A stretch of 33,307 nucleotides of DNA from an uncultured Oxalobacteraceae bacterium (GCA_946480015.1 CAMLIL010000063.1:1-33307); one strand, 5' to 3'; positions 16,390-24,025 are shown, counted from the first letter of the stretch. The notes: a model not told the origin generated them from the sequence alone. Made by a program: numbers and translations.

Positions 16390-16973
16390 GGCGCCAGATT
16401 GCGCCGCGCGGGTCCCTCGAAGCGCGCGCGTATCGCCGGCGTGGAGAACAGGGGCGAGCGCAGTGCGAAGCCGCGCATGAGCGCCGTGCGGCGCGGCGCG
16501 TACATCTCGTCGGGCACGTGCGCGTACTCCGCGCGGATCTGCTGTTCGTACTCCTTGAAGCGGGCTGGCGGGGCGCCCAGGATCGCCAGGTCGATATCGA
16601 CCACCAGCGCCGCATCGCCCGCTTCAGGCGCGGCGTCGTGGCGCGTGGCCATGATCAGGTCAGCCACGTGCATGGACTGATCGGTGCCGCCCAGCGACAC
16701 CACCGCCAGTTTCGCGCTGGCCGCTTCATTGTCGTGCGCCTGCACGTCGTACACCGCGTCATGGAACCACAGCGCCAGCGCCACATCGGCAGGGCGGTGC
16801 GCCACGTCGCGCACGGCATCGAAGTGGGTCAGGCATTCGCGCAAGTGCTGTAAGCTATGGTAATGACGCTGCGGCTCGCTGTAGCGCCGCATCAGGTCCT
16901 CGAATAGTCCCGCGGGCGCCGGTCGATCCAGCGCCTGCCAGAGGTTGATCCAGTGTCGGGCCAGTGCGTCCAT
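16377..16973 (-). CDS. Predicted metal-dependent HD-domain phosphohydrolase-like protein
   Basis: This 198-residue protein resembles the predicted HD-superfamily hydrolases grouped as COG4339, whose substrate is unknown. Visible metal-site motifs are YHSLQHL (residues 38-44), FHDAVYD (70-76) and an ASAKLAVVSL helix. A later VDIDLAILG supplies the last conserved aspartates. No signal peptide or membrane helix is seen, so it is likely cytoplasmic. An AAGGA ribosome-binding motif about 6 bases before the ATG supports the start at 16973. Its 3' end overlaps fdhD convergently, and it is divergent from the NAD(P)-binding gene across 60 bases. Confidence 0.8.
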   Translation of the reverse strand: MDALARHWINLWQALDRPAPAGLFEDLMRRYSEPQRHYHSLQHLRECLTHFDAVRDVAHRPADVALALWFHDAVYDVQAHDNEAASAKLAVVSLGGTDQSMHVADLIMATRHDAAPEAGDAALVVDIDLAILGAPPARFKEYEQQIRAEYAHVPDEMYAPRRTALMRGFALRSPLFSTPAIRARFEGPARRNLAPYLA

Positions 16974-17033
16974 GGTGTGTCCTTCTTATTTTGCACAGTG
17001 CTGCATAATGCTACTGCAAAACGGGAGGAAGCG

Positions 17034-17729
17034 ATGAAAGTGTTAATTTTTGGCGCTACCGGCATGGTTGGCCAGGCTGCCTTGCGCGAAAGCCTGCTGG
17101 CGCCCGACGTCACGCTGGTGCAGGCGGTCGGCCGTACGCCGACCGGCCGGCACGATCCCAAATTGCGCGAAATCGTGCACGCATCGCTGCTCGATCTGAG
17201 TGACATCGAAGACCGGCTGGCCGGTTTCGATGCGGTCTTCTTCTGTGTCGGCGTGGCTTCTCCCAAGATGAGCGAAGCCGAATACACGCGCCGCACGTTC
17301 GAGCTGACGCTTTCGGTGGCCGGCACGCTGGTCCGGGTCAGTCCCGATAGCGTCTTCCTGTATATGTCGGGCGCCGGCGCCGACAGCAGCGAAACCAGCC
17401 GCACCATGTGGGAAAGGGTGCGCGGCCGGACCGAAAATGCACTCCTGCGCCTGCCGTTTCGCCGCACCCTGATCCTGCGCCCGGCGATGATCCGGCCGCT
17501 CGACGGCATCAAGTCGAAAACGCCCGCCTACCGCCTGTTCTACGGGATGATCAAACCGCTGCTGCCGCTGCTGCACGCGGCTCTGCCGCGCCAGGTTGTC
17601 AGCACGCGCCAGCTGGGCCAGGCCATGCTCAACGCGGTGCGGCATGGCGCTCCCAAGGCGGTGCTCGAGAGCGCCGACATCGCGCGCCTTGCCGCTATTT
17701 CGCCAGCAGGTACTGGTTCAGGAAGTTGA
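17034..17729 (+). CDS. NAD(P)-binding Rossmann-fold protein (SDR/NmrA-like)
   Basis: This 231-residue protein opens with the dinucleotide-binding motif MKVLIFGATGMVGQAAL (GATGxxG at residues 7-12). VGRTPTGRHDPKLREI and FDAVFFCVGVASPKM follow, as in atypical short-chain dehydrogenases annotated as NAD-dependent epimerase or NmrA-like. The YMSGAGADSSE segment stands where catalytic Ser/Tyr residues would be, but no YxxxK is evident, so catalysis is uncertain. A strong GGGAGGA Shine-Dalgarno motif at 17023-17029 fixes the start. The last codons (ISPAGTGSGS) run 35 bases into the 3' end of the opposing peptidase pseudogene. The natural stop may therefore have been lost or shifted. Confidence 0.75.
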   Translation: MKVLIFGATGMVGQAALRESLLAPDVTLVQAVGRTPTGRHDPKLREIVHASLLDLSDIEDRLAGFDAVFFCVGVASPKMSEAEYTRRTFELTLSVAGTLVRVSPDSVFLYMSGAGADSSETSRTMWERVRGRTENALLRLPFRRTLILRPAMIRPLDGIKSKTPAYRLFYGMIKPLLPLLHAALPRQVVSTRQLGQAMLNAVRHGAPKAVLESADIARLAAISPAGTGSGS

Positions 17730-19062
17730 TGGTGGAGTAGAACTGGTAGTCCGCGTTGGACTTCTTGCGGAAACCGTGTCCTTCGTCGCTGGCCATCATG
17801 TACCAGACCGGTGTGCCGTTCTTTTTCACCGTCGCGACGATCTGGTCGGCCTCGTAGTAGGGCACGCGCGGATCGTTCTTGCCCTGGATGACAAACAGCG
17901 GCTTCCTGATCCTGGCGGCGTAGTTGGTCGACACCGCCAGCGCCATGTAGCCGCCGTAGCTGCCGCCCATGACCGCCACGCGCGAGGCGTCCAGGTCCGG
18001 CTGCTTGCCGATCCAGTCGAACAGCGCGCCGATGTCCTTGACCGAATCTTCGCGCAGGGAGCCGTTATCGAGCTTGAGGAAGGACTTGCCGTAGCCGGCC
18101 GAACCGCGCACATTCGGGTAGATGACGCTGATCCCCATCTCGTTGATGAAGTAGTTGGAGCGGCCCAGAAAACCGGCCGTGAACTGGCTTTCAGGACCGC
18201 CGTGGATATTGATCAGCACCGGACGCTTGCCGGGGAACCTGGCGGCGGGCGCGCGGTACAGGAAGCCGGAAATCGGCTTGCCGTCGAAGGAAGTCCAGCG
18301 CACGATCTCGGGCGTGACGAACTTGCTGGCGTCGACTTCCATCTTTTCGTGGGTCGTCCAGCGCGTGACGGCACCGGTCTTGACGTTCACCGCATACACT
18401 TCCGACGGGCCGGTGGCCGAGGTGATCGCCATGGCCAGATCGCGGCTGTTCTTGTGGAAGGCGATGTTCTCGATCGTCCCCATCGGCAGCCTGGGCACCG
18501 GCAGCAGCTTGCGGTCGGCTGTTCGCATCAGGCGCAGCACGCTGGTGCCGTCTTGGTTGACGATGAAGGCGATCAGCCTGTTGTCCTCGGACAGGGTTCC
18601 AGGGCCTGCACGCGCAGGCCCTCCGGTGTGACCGGCACGGCCTCGCCGCCAGCGGTGTCGCGCCGGTAGCCCCGGAATACCTCATTGCCGCCGCTGTCCT
18701 TGGCGAACCCGATAAGCTTGCCGTGCTTCGGATGGAACCTGGCGCCGTTGACCGGCTCCGGGTAATCGGTCAGCAGTTCGGGCGGCGCGCCCGGCTTGGG
18801 CACGCGGTACACCTGGGCGGTGTTCTTGTAGCGCCGTACCACCAGCATTTCCATCCTGGTTGGATGCCAGTCGGCCAGCGCGGTCGGCTTGAATTCGGTG
18901 TACTTGGCCACCTAAGCGGCGACGGTGGCGCTCACGGGCGGGACGTTTTCGAGCGCCATGGTGGCCGGTGGCGGCAGGGCGCCATCCTGGGCGGCGGCGC
19001 CGGTGAGTACAGCACACAGGGCACTTGCCAGCACAGCGCGTAACGGGACGAATCGGAGCATC
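17695..19062 (-). pseudogene. Decayed S9-family prolyl oligopeptidase
   Basis: The intact ancestor would be a secreted serine peptidase of about 650-690 residues: signal peptide, beta-propeller, alpha/beta hydrolase. Here the N-terminus (MLRFVPLRAVLASALCAVL) starts at 19062 and meets an in-frame TAG at 18912-18914. The frame resumes with AKYTEFKPTALADWHPTR. Near 18590-18606 the frame shifts, and most of the propeller is absent, with sequence passing from TPEGLRVQALEP to SEDNRLIAFIVNQDG. A second deletion, in frame, removes roughly 50 residues between STNYAARI and RKPLFVIQGKNDP near 17908. The catalytic motifs GGSYGGYM, NDPRV and DEGHGF are all retained. The deletion sizes come from family knowledge, not from an alignment. 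The fragment 17695-18540 could still be translated but is unlikely to be functional. Confidence 0.82.
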
Positions 19063-19092
19063 GGGAGCCTTGACGGTTAGTGTAGGACGATG

Positions 19093-19118
19093 AAAACGGC
19101 GCCTTTGTAAAACGCCGC
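19093..19118 (-). terminator. Rho-independent terminator of the RNase T2 gene
   Basis: On the minus strand, downstream of the RNase T2 stop, GCGGCG and CGCCGT pair around an 11-base loop and are followed by TTTTC. The stem is short and the T tract modest. Confidence 0.5.
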
Positions 19119-19158
19119 GGGTCGCCTAGTATTCCCGATTCAGCCGATTGTCACAAGA

Positions 19159-19821
19159 TTAACGCGCGCCGCGCACGCTTTGCAGCAGGAAGCTCTCCTG
19201 GCGGCAGCTGTTGGCCGAGCGCTTGACCTCGGCCGCGCTGCAGCTGGTGGAGGCGCCGCGCTTGTCGTAGCAGGCATGCACTTCGCGCAGGAAGCGCCCG
19301 CCGGCGGCGCAGAACGGCAGTACCGAATCGGGCGCCAGCGCCGGATTGGCTGCCTTGAAGGACTGGGCGAAGTCCTGCCGGCTGGTGCGCACCGGCGCCA
19401 GCGGCTGCTCGAACGCGCCCGGCACTTTCAGCCTGTCCTTCAGCTGGGCCGACAGCGCGAAGTACGCGGCCGGGTCCAGGCCGGAGCAGGTGCCGTGCTT
19501 CTTCCATTCGTGTTCGATCATGTTCGGCGATGGGTACAGCAGCGCGTACCGGGCGCGCACCGCGCCGGGCAGGCGCTCGTTCGAGCAGCCCTCGGGATAG
19601 CCGTTGGCGAACTGCGGCCACAGGCCATGCAGCACGAAGCCGAGCGGGCGCGCGCGGTCGCATTGATTGGGGTCGCTGTGCGTGGCGCAGTACGAGGGCG
19701 ACCAGCTCAGGGACACGGCGTAGTAGTCGAATTGACCGGGCTGGGTGCGCTCCTTGCGGGCTTCGGCGCCGGCGGCCAGCGCCATCAGCGCGATGAATAA
19801 AATCTGGCGAAACGGGACCAT
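19159..19821 (-). CDS. Secreted ribonuclease T2 family endoribonuclease
   Basis: This 220-residue protein has a signal peptide (MVPFRQILFIALMALAAGAE, cleavage after about residue 21), so it acts in the periplasm or outside the cell. Both catalytic segments of the T2 family are complete: CAS I GFVLHGLWPQ (His65) and CAS II HEWKKHGTC (His104, Glu105, His109). The enzyme cleaves single-stranded RNA through a 2',3'-cyclic phosphate, giving scavenged nucleotides. Several cysteine pairs suit an exported, disulfide-bonded protein. An AGAGG motif about 6 bases upstream supports the start. It is divergent from the GH43 gene across 244 bases. Confidence 0.93.
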   Translation of the reverse strand: MVPFRQILFIALMALAAGAEARKERTQPGQFDYYAVSLSWSPSYCATHSDPNQCDRARPLGFVLHGLWPQFANGYPEGCSNERLPGAVRARYALLYPSPNMIEHEWKKHGTCSGLDPAAYFALSAQLKDRLKVPGAFEQPLAPVRTSRQDFAQSFKAANPALAPDSVLPFCAAGGRFLREVHACYDKRGASTSCSAAEVKRSANSCRQESFLLQSVRGAR

Positions 19822-19873
19822 TCGTACCTCTTTCTGTATCAGTCGGGGTGGTTGCGATACCGAAAACGGGAAG

Positions 19874-19894
19874 GCGTGGAAACGTTATCCACGC
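19874..19894. promoter_or_regulatory. Candidate operator: 7-bp perfect inverted repeat
   Basis: The arms GCGTGGA (19874-19880) and TCCACGC (19888-19894) flank AACGTTA. The shape, with a central CG between TGGA/TCCA arms, resembles LacI/GalR-family operators of sugar-use genes. It lies in the divergent RNase T2 / GH43 spacer (19822-20065), which shows no other clear signal. No regulator gene is nearby, so this is a structural observation only. Confidence 0.35.
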
Positions 19895-20065
19895 GCTTGG
19901 ATATCGCAGGCGCTATTGTAGCGGTACCGATCATTTTCCTGGCGCCGCCGATACCGTGTTTGGGATTGGACGCGCGCCCGGCTCTTCGTGATACTGATTC
20001 ATCGGCCAGTATTGACGGCCATTTATCGACCGCCACGAGGCGGCACACATCACGGAGACGACACA

Positions 20066-21529
20066 ATGCAGCTTCACCGGACCCGGGCGCTTGCCCTGGC
20101 AATCGCGCTCGCCGCGCCCTATGCCGCCCACGCGGCATCGACCACCTTCATCAATCCAGTCGGCCCGGCCACCTCATCGTCGGCCGATCCGCACGTGCTG
20201 CGCCACACCGACGGCAATTACTATTTCGTGGCGACCTCGCACAACTGGGACAAGGTGGAGCTGCGCAAATCGCCATCGCTGTCGGGTATCGGCGCGCGCA
20301 CTCCGGTCACGGTGTTCACCAAGTCGGCCGCCGCCTGCAGCGGTAACAACTGCTACAGCAAGGACGTCTGGGCGCCGGAAATCAACTACATCAACGGCGC
20401 CTGGTACATCTATTTTTCGGCCTCCGGCAGCGACGATCAGCACCGCGTGTTCGTAATCAGGAACACCAGCGCCGACCCGACCACCGGCAGCTGGAGCACG
20501 CCGGTGAAGGTGGCCGATACGGACGACGCCTGGGCCATCGACCAGACCGTGGCGACCATCAACGGCCAGCTGTACATGGCCTGGTCGGACATCTCGGGCG
20601 GGCAGCCGCAGCGCATCAAGCTGGCCAAGATGAGCAGTCCGACGGCCATCATCGGCAGGGGCGCGATCATCTCCACGCCGACCAACGCGTGGGAGCGGGT
20701 GGGGGGCAATGTCAACGAGGCGCCGCAGTTCATCGTCCACGGCAGCAAGGTGAACATGACATTTTCGGCCAGCGGCTGCTGGACCGACGACTACAAACTC
20801 GGCCTGCTGAGCGCCAACCTCACCGCCGACCTGCTCAATCCCGCCAGCTGGACCAAGGCCGCCAGTCCGGTTCTGCAGCAGGGGAACGGCGTCTACGGAC
20901 CGGGCCACAACGGCTTTACCAAGTCGCCCGACGGCACCGAAGACTGGATCGTGTACCACGCCAATCCGGCCCCAGGGCGCGGCTGCACCGGCTATCGCAC
21001 CACCCGCATTCAAAAGATCACCTGGAACGGCGACACGCCGGTGATTGGTGCGCCGGTGACGGCAGGTACCGCGGTGACGCGTCCGGCGGGGGAGGGCACC
21101 GGCACGATCTGGTACCGCATCCGCAACGAGGCCAGCGGCAAGGTGATGAGCATCGACCGCGCGGCAGCGGCCAACGGCGCGCAGATCTGGCAGTTCGCCG
21201 ACTTCGGCAACACCGACCAGCGCTGGTCGCTGGACCCGGTCGGCAGCGGCTACTTCAAGCTGACCACCGCCTATAACGGCAACGTGGCCGACGTGTACAA
21301 CTTCAGTACCGCGTCGGGCGCGTATGTGAAGTCCTACCCGTACGCCAGCACCACCAACCAGCAATGGATACTGCTGCAGACCGACACCCAATACTTCAAG
21401 GTCCGCAACCGCAACAGCGGCATCCTGCTCGACAACAAGGACGGCAGCCAGCTCGATGGCGGCGTGATCCAGCAGTGGAGCGATATCGGCGCAACGCCGC
21501 AGCACTGGCTGTTCGAGCGGACCAACTAG
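20066..21529 (+). CDS. Secreted GH43 glycoside hydrolase with C-terminal ricin-type lectin domain
   Basis: This 487-residue protein has a signal peptide (residues 1-24, ending AAHA). A five-bladed-propeller GH43 domain covers residues about 28-345. The likely catalytic triad is Asp41 (SADPHVLR), Asp159 (WAIDQTV) and Glu218 (NVNEAPQF), all in the usual GH43 contexts. Residues about 350-487 form a ricin B-like (CBM13 type) domain with repeated Q-x-W motifs (DQRWSL, NQQWIL, PQHWLF). GH43 enzymes act on arabinan, arabinoxylan or xylan side chains; the exact substrate is not evident. GGAG 8 bases before the ATG supports the start. A GC-rich hairpin follows the stop. Confidence 0.9.
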   Translation: MQLHRTRALALAIALAAPYAAHAASTTFINPVGPATSSSADPHVLRHTDGNYYFVATSHNWDKVELRKSPSLSGIGARTPVTVFTKSAAACSGNNCYSKDVWAPEINYINGAWYIYFSASGSDDQHRVFVIRNTSADPTTGSWSTPVKVADTDDAWAIDQTVATINGQLYMAWSDISGGQPQRIKLAKMSSPTAIIGRGAIISTPTNAWERVGGNVNEAPQFIVHGSKVNMTFSASGCWTDDYKLGLLSANLTADLLNPASWTKAASPVLQQGNGVYGPGHNGFTKSPDGTEDWIVYHANPAPGRGCTGYRTTRIQKITWNGDTPVIGAPVTAGTAVTRPAGEGTGTIWYRIRNEASGKVMSIDRAAAANGAQIWQFADFGNTDQRWSLDPVGSGYFKLTTAYNGNVADVYNFSTASGAYVKSYPYASTTNQQWILLQTDTQYFKVRNRNSGILLDNKDGSQLDGGVIQQWSDIGATPQHWLFERTN

Positions 21530-21545
21530 GCGGGCACTACGTTTT

Positions 21546-21568
21546 CGTCCTCGCGAACGCGGGGACGA
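21546..21568. repeat. GC-rich palindromic intergenic repeat, copy C
   Basis: CGTCCTCGCG and GCGGGGACG pair around a short loop 17 bases after the GH43 stop. It is the short form of the repeat seen at 2029, 25511 and 31473. It may act as a 3' hairpin; no T tract follows. Confidence 0.55.
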
Positions 21569-21586
21569 AGTGGATTGGCAATGCGC

Positions 21587-21641
21587 ACTACATCAGGATG
21601 ACGTCGTACTGCTCCTGATGGTACGAGGTCTCGAGCTGCAG
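21587..21641. repeat. 55-bp direct repeat, left copy (rng 3' end)
   Basis: This matches 23971-24025 at 52 of 55 positions in the same orientation. It encodes, on the minus strand, the last 17 residues and stop codon of ribonuclease G. Two of the three differences are synonymous; the third changes Val to Leu. Confidence 0.9.
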
Positions 21642-21736
21642 ACGCGCGCCACATCGGCATATCGCAGAAAATCGAAAAGGAATCGGACCGCGAACTGCTG
21701 CGCACTCGCCTGCGGTGGGTCCGTCGTGGCTGCGCG
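21588..21736. pseudogene. Scrambled remnants of a second rng (ribonuclease G) copy
   Basis: Three fragments of rng lie side by side. (i) 21588-21641, minus strand: codons 471-487 and the stop. (ii) 21651-21712, plus strand, inverted relative to (i): codons 134-154 (HIGISQKIEKESDRELLRTR and the next residue), with three differences from the intact gene, all synonymous. (iii) 21713-21736, minus strand: codons about 77-84, with one difference, synonymous. The order and orientation rule out a simple truncation. The silent nature of almost all changes shows that the fragments derive from a functional coding copy that had diverged from the present rng before it was broken. From 21737 to 21848 only the effector's upstream region is seen, including a CATAAT at 21814-21819 that might be a -10 element. 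Confidence 0.85.
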
Positions 21737-21848
21737 TTGACGAGCCGTTGCCGCCCAAACTAGCTTATTTCTACGCACCACGCGTGCAATCCCAATAACA
21801 TTTCAAAAAATGCCATAATTAAGAATTGCGGTTTAGCTGGAGCTTTCG

Positions 21849-23255
21849 ATGGCTAGTGGTACGGACGATGTGTGGCGCGTGTGGCGTGATCTCGAACGCA
21901 AAGAAGATGAGCTGAAATGGGGCGGCGGCCAGCCCGGCTTTGGCCCGCAACATGACAGCATGGGACGTCCAGCCACCACATCTTCTTATTTCAACGCCGG
22001 TTGGGCGCACGAGCAGATGGGGCGCGTGAGTCGTGTGCGCCAGGCGATAGATGACTCGGGACCGATGGCCCAGCGCATGATTGCACAGACACTCTCTGGC
22101 ATCAACCTGTCAACGATCTGGGATATTCTCGTTTCAGCGTGCCAAGACATCGCCCTCTATTACGGTGGCTCGGTGGCGGCAGGCGGTTTCGCTGGGGGTG
22201 TTGGCGGCGCATTTTTTGGTGGCGTTGGCGCGCTTCCGGGTGCGGCGGCGGGCGCGGCGGCGGGCGGCTATGTCGGTGGCTGGGTGCTGGCGATGCTGGG
22301 GCTGAAGTCCCTTGTCGAGGGCCTGGCTCAAGCCATCCCGGACGCGTTGCGCTACTACGAAAAAGGTTTCCTTGAAGCGTGGGGGCCGGCTCGACACGAT
22401 TACCAGCATGGCTTTGGCCCGAGTACGAGAGGCGATCCAAGGGCTGCGGCTTTCTATTTGGCCAACGGCCACGTCATCATGATCTCGGCCATTCTTGCTG
22501 GACTGGTCGCTTACCTCACCAGAGGCAGGGGCGACAAGGCGGTACTATTGGCAGAAATCCGGCAAAGCCCGCGCTTGGGTCCCAAGGTGGCACAATGGGT
22601 CGAACAGAACGAAGACCAGCTACGTCGGCACCCCGGGCTTCAACCACGTCGCGGTGGAGCATTGCCCGCCGAGGAGCCGCCACCACCGCCAAAACGCAGG
22701 CGCGAACCCACGGAGGACAAGGAGCGCCACCGACCCGGTGGTATGCCGAGGAAAGAAGTGCCGTGCTTCAAAACCAATGGTTTGCCTCAAGGCAGCGTGC
22801 CAGAGTTTGACCGTCAGCTTGCAGGGCAAGAGTCTGGCATTAACAGCATGACGGTTGAAGAATATATAACGGGACGTAAGGCATTTGATGCCAGAGATTC
22901 GGTACGTGATCCGCAGCTCGCACGGAGGGAACGGACAAAGTATCAGAACAAACTAATAAAGGATTTAATAGACGAGTATCGAGACCAGGGATTGTCGTCA
23001 AAAGAAGCTGATAAAAAAGCCGCAGAAACTGCAGTCGACAAGATGAGGACATTGGCGGCATTGCATAACCCCGATATGGTAGCAGGGGGTAGGGATGTAA
23101 TTAGCGATTTCGGCGATCGCAATATTAATTCACGTATCGGTGCCCAATGGAACAAGGGGGGACGCTTGGGTGCACTGGATGAGGCGGCAGAAGATATCCC
23201 GAAATCCGTGCGCGGAAGCACGAAGATGAACGCGAAAATTGCACGATGCAAATGA
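21849..23255 (+). CDS. Predicted T6SS-type DNase effector with Ntox15 (Tde1-like) toxin domain
   Basis: This 468-residue protein is modular. The N-terminal region (1-200, VWRVWRDLERKEDELKWGG) resembles the DUF6861-type leader of polymorphic toxins, an assignment made from memory. Residues about 104-150 are a glycine-zipper-like hydrophobic stretch (repeated GxxxG), and 204-223 is a second hydrophobic helix. A Pro/Arg-rich linker (272-300) leads to the C-terminal toxin domain (306-468). That domain has the Ntox15 hallmark HxxD in ALHNPDMVAGG (His406, Asp409), then DFGDRNINSRIGAQW. Agrobacterium Tde1 is a DNase with this motif and also has glycine zippers. GGAG at 21839-21842 fits the start. 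The toxin part is more AT-rich than the leader. No vgrG, hcp or adaptor gene is nearby, so the route of delivery is inferred. Confidence 0.85.
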   Translation: MASGTDDVWRVWRDLERKEDELKWGGGQPGFGPQHDSMGRPATTSSYFNAGWAHEQMGRVSRVRQAIDDSGPMAQRMIAQTLSGINLSTIWDILVSACQDIALYYGGSVAAGGFAGGVGGAFFGGVGALPGAAAGAAAGGYVGGWVLAMLGLKSLVEGLAQAIPDALRYYEKGFLEAWGPARHDYQHGFGPSTRGDPRAAAFYLANGHVIMISAILAGLVAYLTRGRGDKAVLLAEIRQSPRLGPKVAQWVEQNEDQLRRHPGLQPRRGGALPAEEPPPPPKRRREPTEDKERHRPGGMPRKEVPCFKTNGLPQGSVPEFDRQLAGQESGINSMTVEEYITGRKAFDARDSVRDPQLARRERTKYQNKLIKDLIDEYRDQGLSSKEADKKAAETAVDKMRTLAALHNPDMVAGGRDVISDFGDRNINSRIGAQWNKGGRLGALDEAAEDIPKSVRGSTKMNAKIARCK

Positions 23256-23262
23256 GGATGAA

Positions 23263-23883
23263 ATGATGGACGAAGACTTCGAATATTTCCTGGAAAAGAT
23301 GGGGCCGGCCATTGACAAGCGCTATGTGCCGCCATCCAGCATAGAGCGCTACCGTGGCAAACTCCCGGATCAATTGTTAGCGTATTGGGAAGAACATGGC
23401 TGGTGCGGCTATGCGGATGGTCTGTTCTGGACGGTTAACCCGCAGGAGTACGAGCCAGCATTGGAGGCGTGGATTGGCGACACGTTATTCATGAAGCAAG
23501 ACGCCTATCACGTTGTCGCTCGAAGTGCATTTGGCGATTTATATATGTGGGGCGAAAAAACCGGTAGTTCGCTTGAGGTTTCTGCAACCGGTTCCTTCTG
23601 CATTCCACGAACGTCAAGATTTGTTGGCGAAAGGATGGATTTCGGGGTGCGAGTGTTCTTTGGTGGCATTTCTCGGGAGGAAAATGATTTCGAGGGTATG
23701 TTCAGCTCCGCATTAAAAAAACTGGGCCGACTCAAACAGGATGAGATGTACGGTTTCGTTCCTGCCCTGGCTCTCGGTGGTCCTGCTACGCTGGACCACT
23801 TGCAAAAGGTTAAAGCCGTCGAACATTTGGTGTTGCTTGCACAACTTGCGCCATTGGACGTGATTACATCCCCACCTCTCTGA
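23263..23883 (+). CDS. Predicted Tdi1-like immunity protein (GAD-like and DUF1851 domains)
   Basis: This 206-residue cytoplasmic protein starts 7 bases after the effector stop, the usual place for a cognate immunity gene. Its N-terminal half (FLEKMGPAIDKRYVPPSSIE to GLFWTVNPQEYEPALEAWI) matches the GAD-like domain. The remainder (FGDLYMWGEKTG, FEGMFSSALKKLG, YGFVPALALGGP) matches DUF1851. This two-domain layout is that of Agrobacterium Tdi1, which neutralises Tde1. The start at 23263 is favoured by GAGG at 23254-23257; the ATG at 23266 is an alternative. Base composition is AT-richer than the chromosome around it, like the toxin domain. Binding to the neighbouring toxin is inferred from position and family. 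Confidence 0.85.
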   Translation: MMDEDFEYFLEKMGPAIDKRYVPPSSIERYRGKLPDQLLAYWEEHGWCGYADGLFWTVNPQEYEPALEAWIGDTLFMKQDAYHVVARSAFGDLYMWGEKTGSSLEVSATGSFCIPRTSRFVGERMDFGVRVFFGGISREENDFEGMFSSALKKLGRLKQDEMYGFVPALALGGPATLDHLQKVKAVEHLVLLAQLAPLDVITSPPL

Positions 23884-23890
23884 CCGACAC

Positions 23891-23919
23891 ACCGTCCCAG
23901 CGCTCGCGGATGGGACGGT
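23891..23919. terminator. Hairpin after the immunity gene
   Basis: A perfect 9-bp stem (ACCGTCCCA / TGGGACGGT) with an 11-base loop lies 8 bases past the immunity stop and before the convergent rng end. No T run follows, so it may be an attenuating or RNA-stabilising hairpin rather than an intrinsic terminator. Confidence 0.45.
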
Positions 23920-23970
23920 ACGGTAAAGCGCGGCCAAGTGCTGCGGGAGGTAAAAGTCAAGAAAAAATTT

Positions 23971-24025
23971 ACTACATCAATATGACGTCGTACTGCTCCT
24001 GATGGTACGAGGTCTCGACCTGCAG
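23971..24025. repeat. 55-bp direct repeat, right copy (3' end of intact rng)
   Basis: Same orientation as 21587-21641 with three mismatches. It is the native C-terminal coding end of rng and marks the right border of the effector-immunity island. Confidence 0.9.

Noticed and set aside
16991..17009. TTGCAC ... CATAAT as a promoter for the NAD(P)-binding gene
   Set aside because: Only 7 bases separate the two hexamers, too few for a sigma70 promoter.
21849..23883. The effector-immunity pair as part of a contact-dependent (CdiA) or Rhs system
   Set aside because: No filamentous haemagglutinin, VENN/pretoxin or YD-repeat sequence is present; the protein is only 468 residues with a glycine-zipper leader.
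21587..24025. The direct repeats as insertion-sequence terminal repeats
   Set aside because: They encode the rng C-terminus, are not inverted, and no transposase lies between them.
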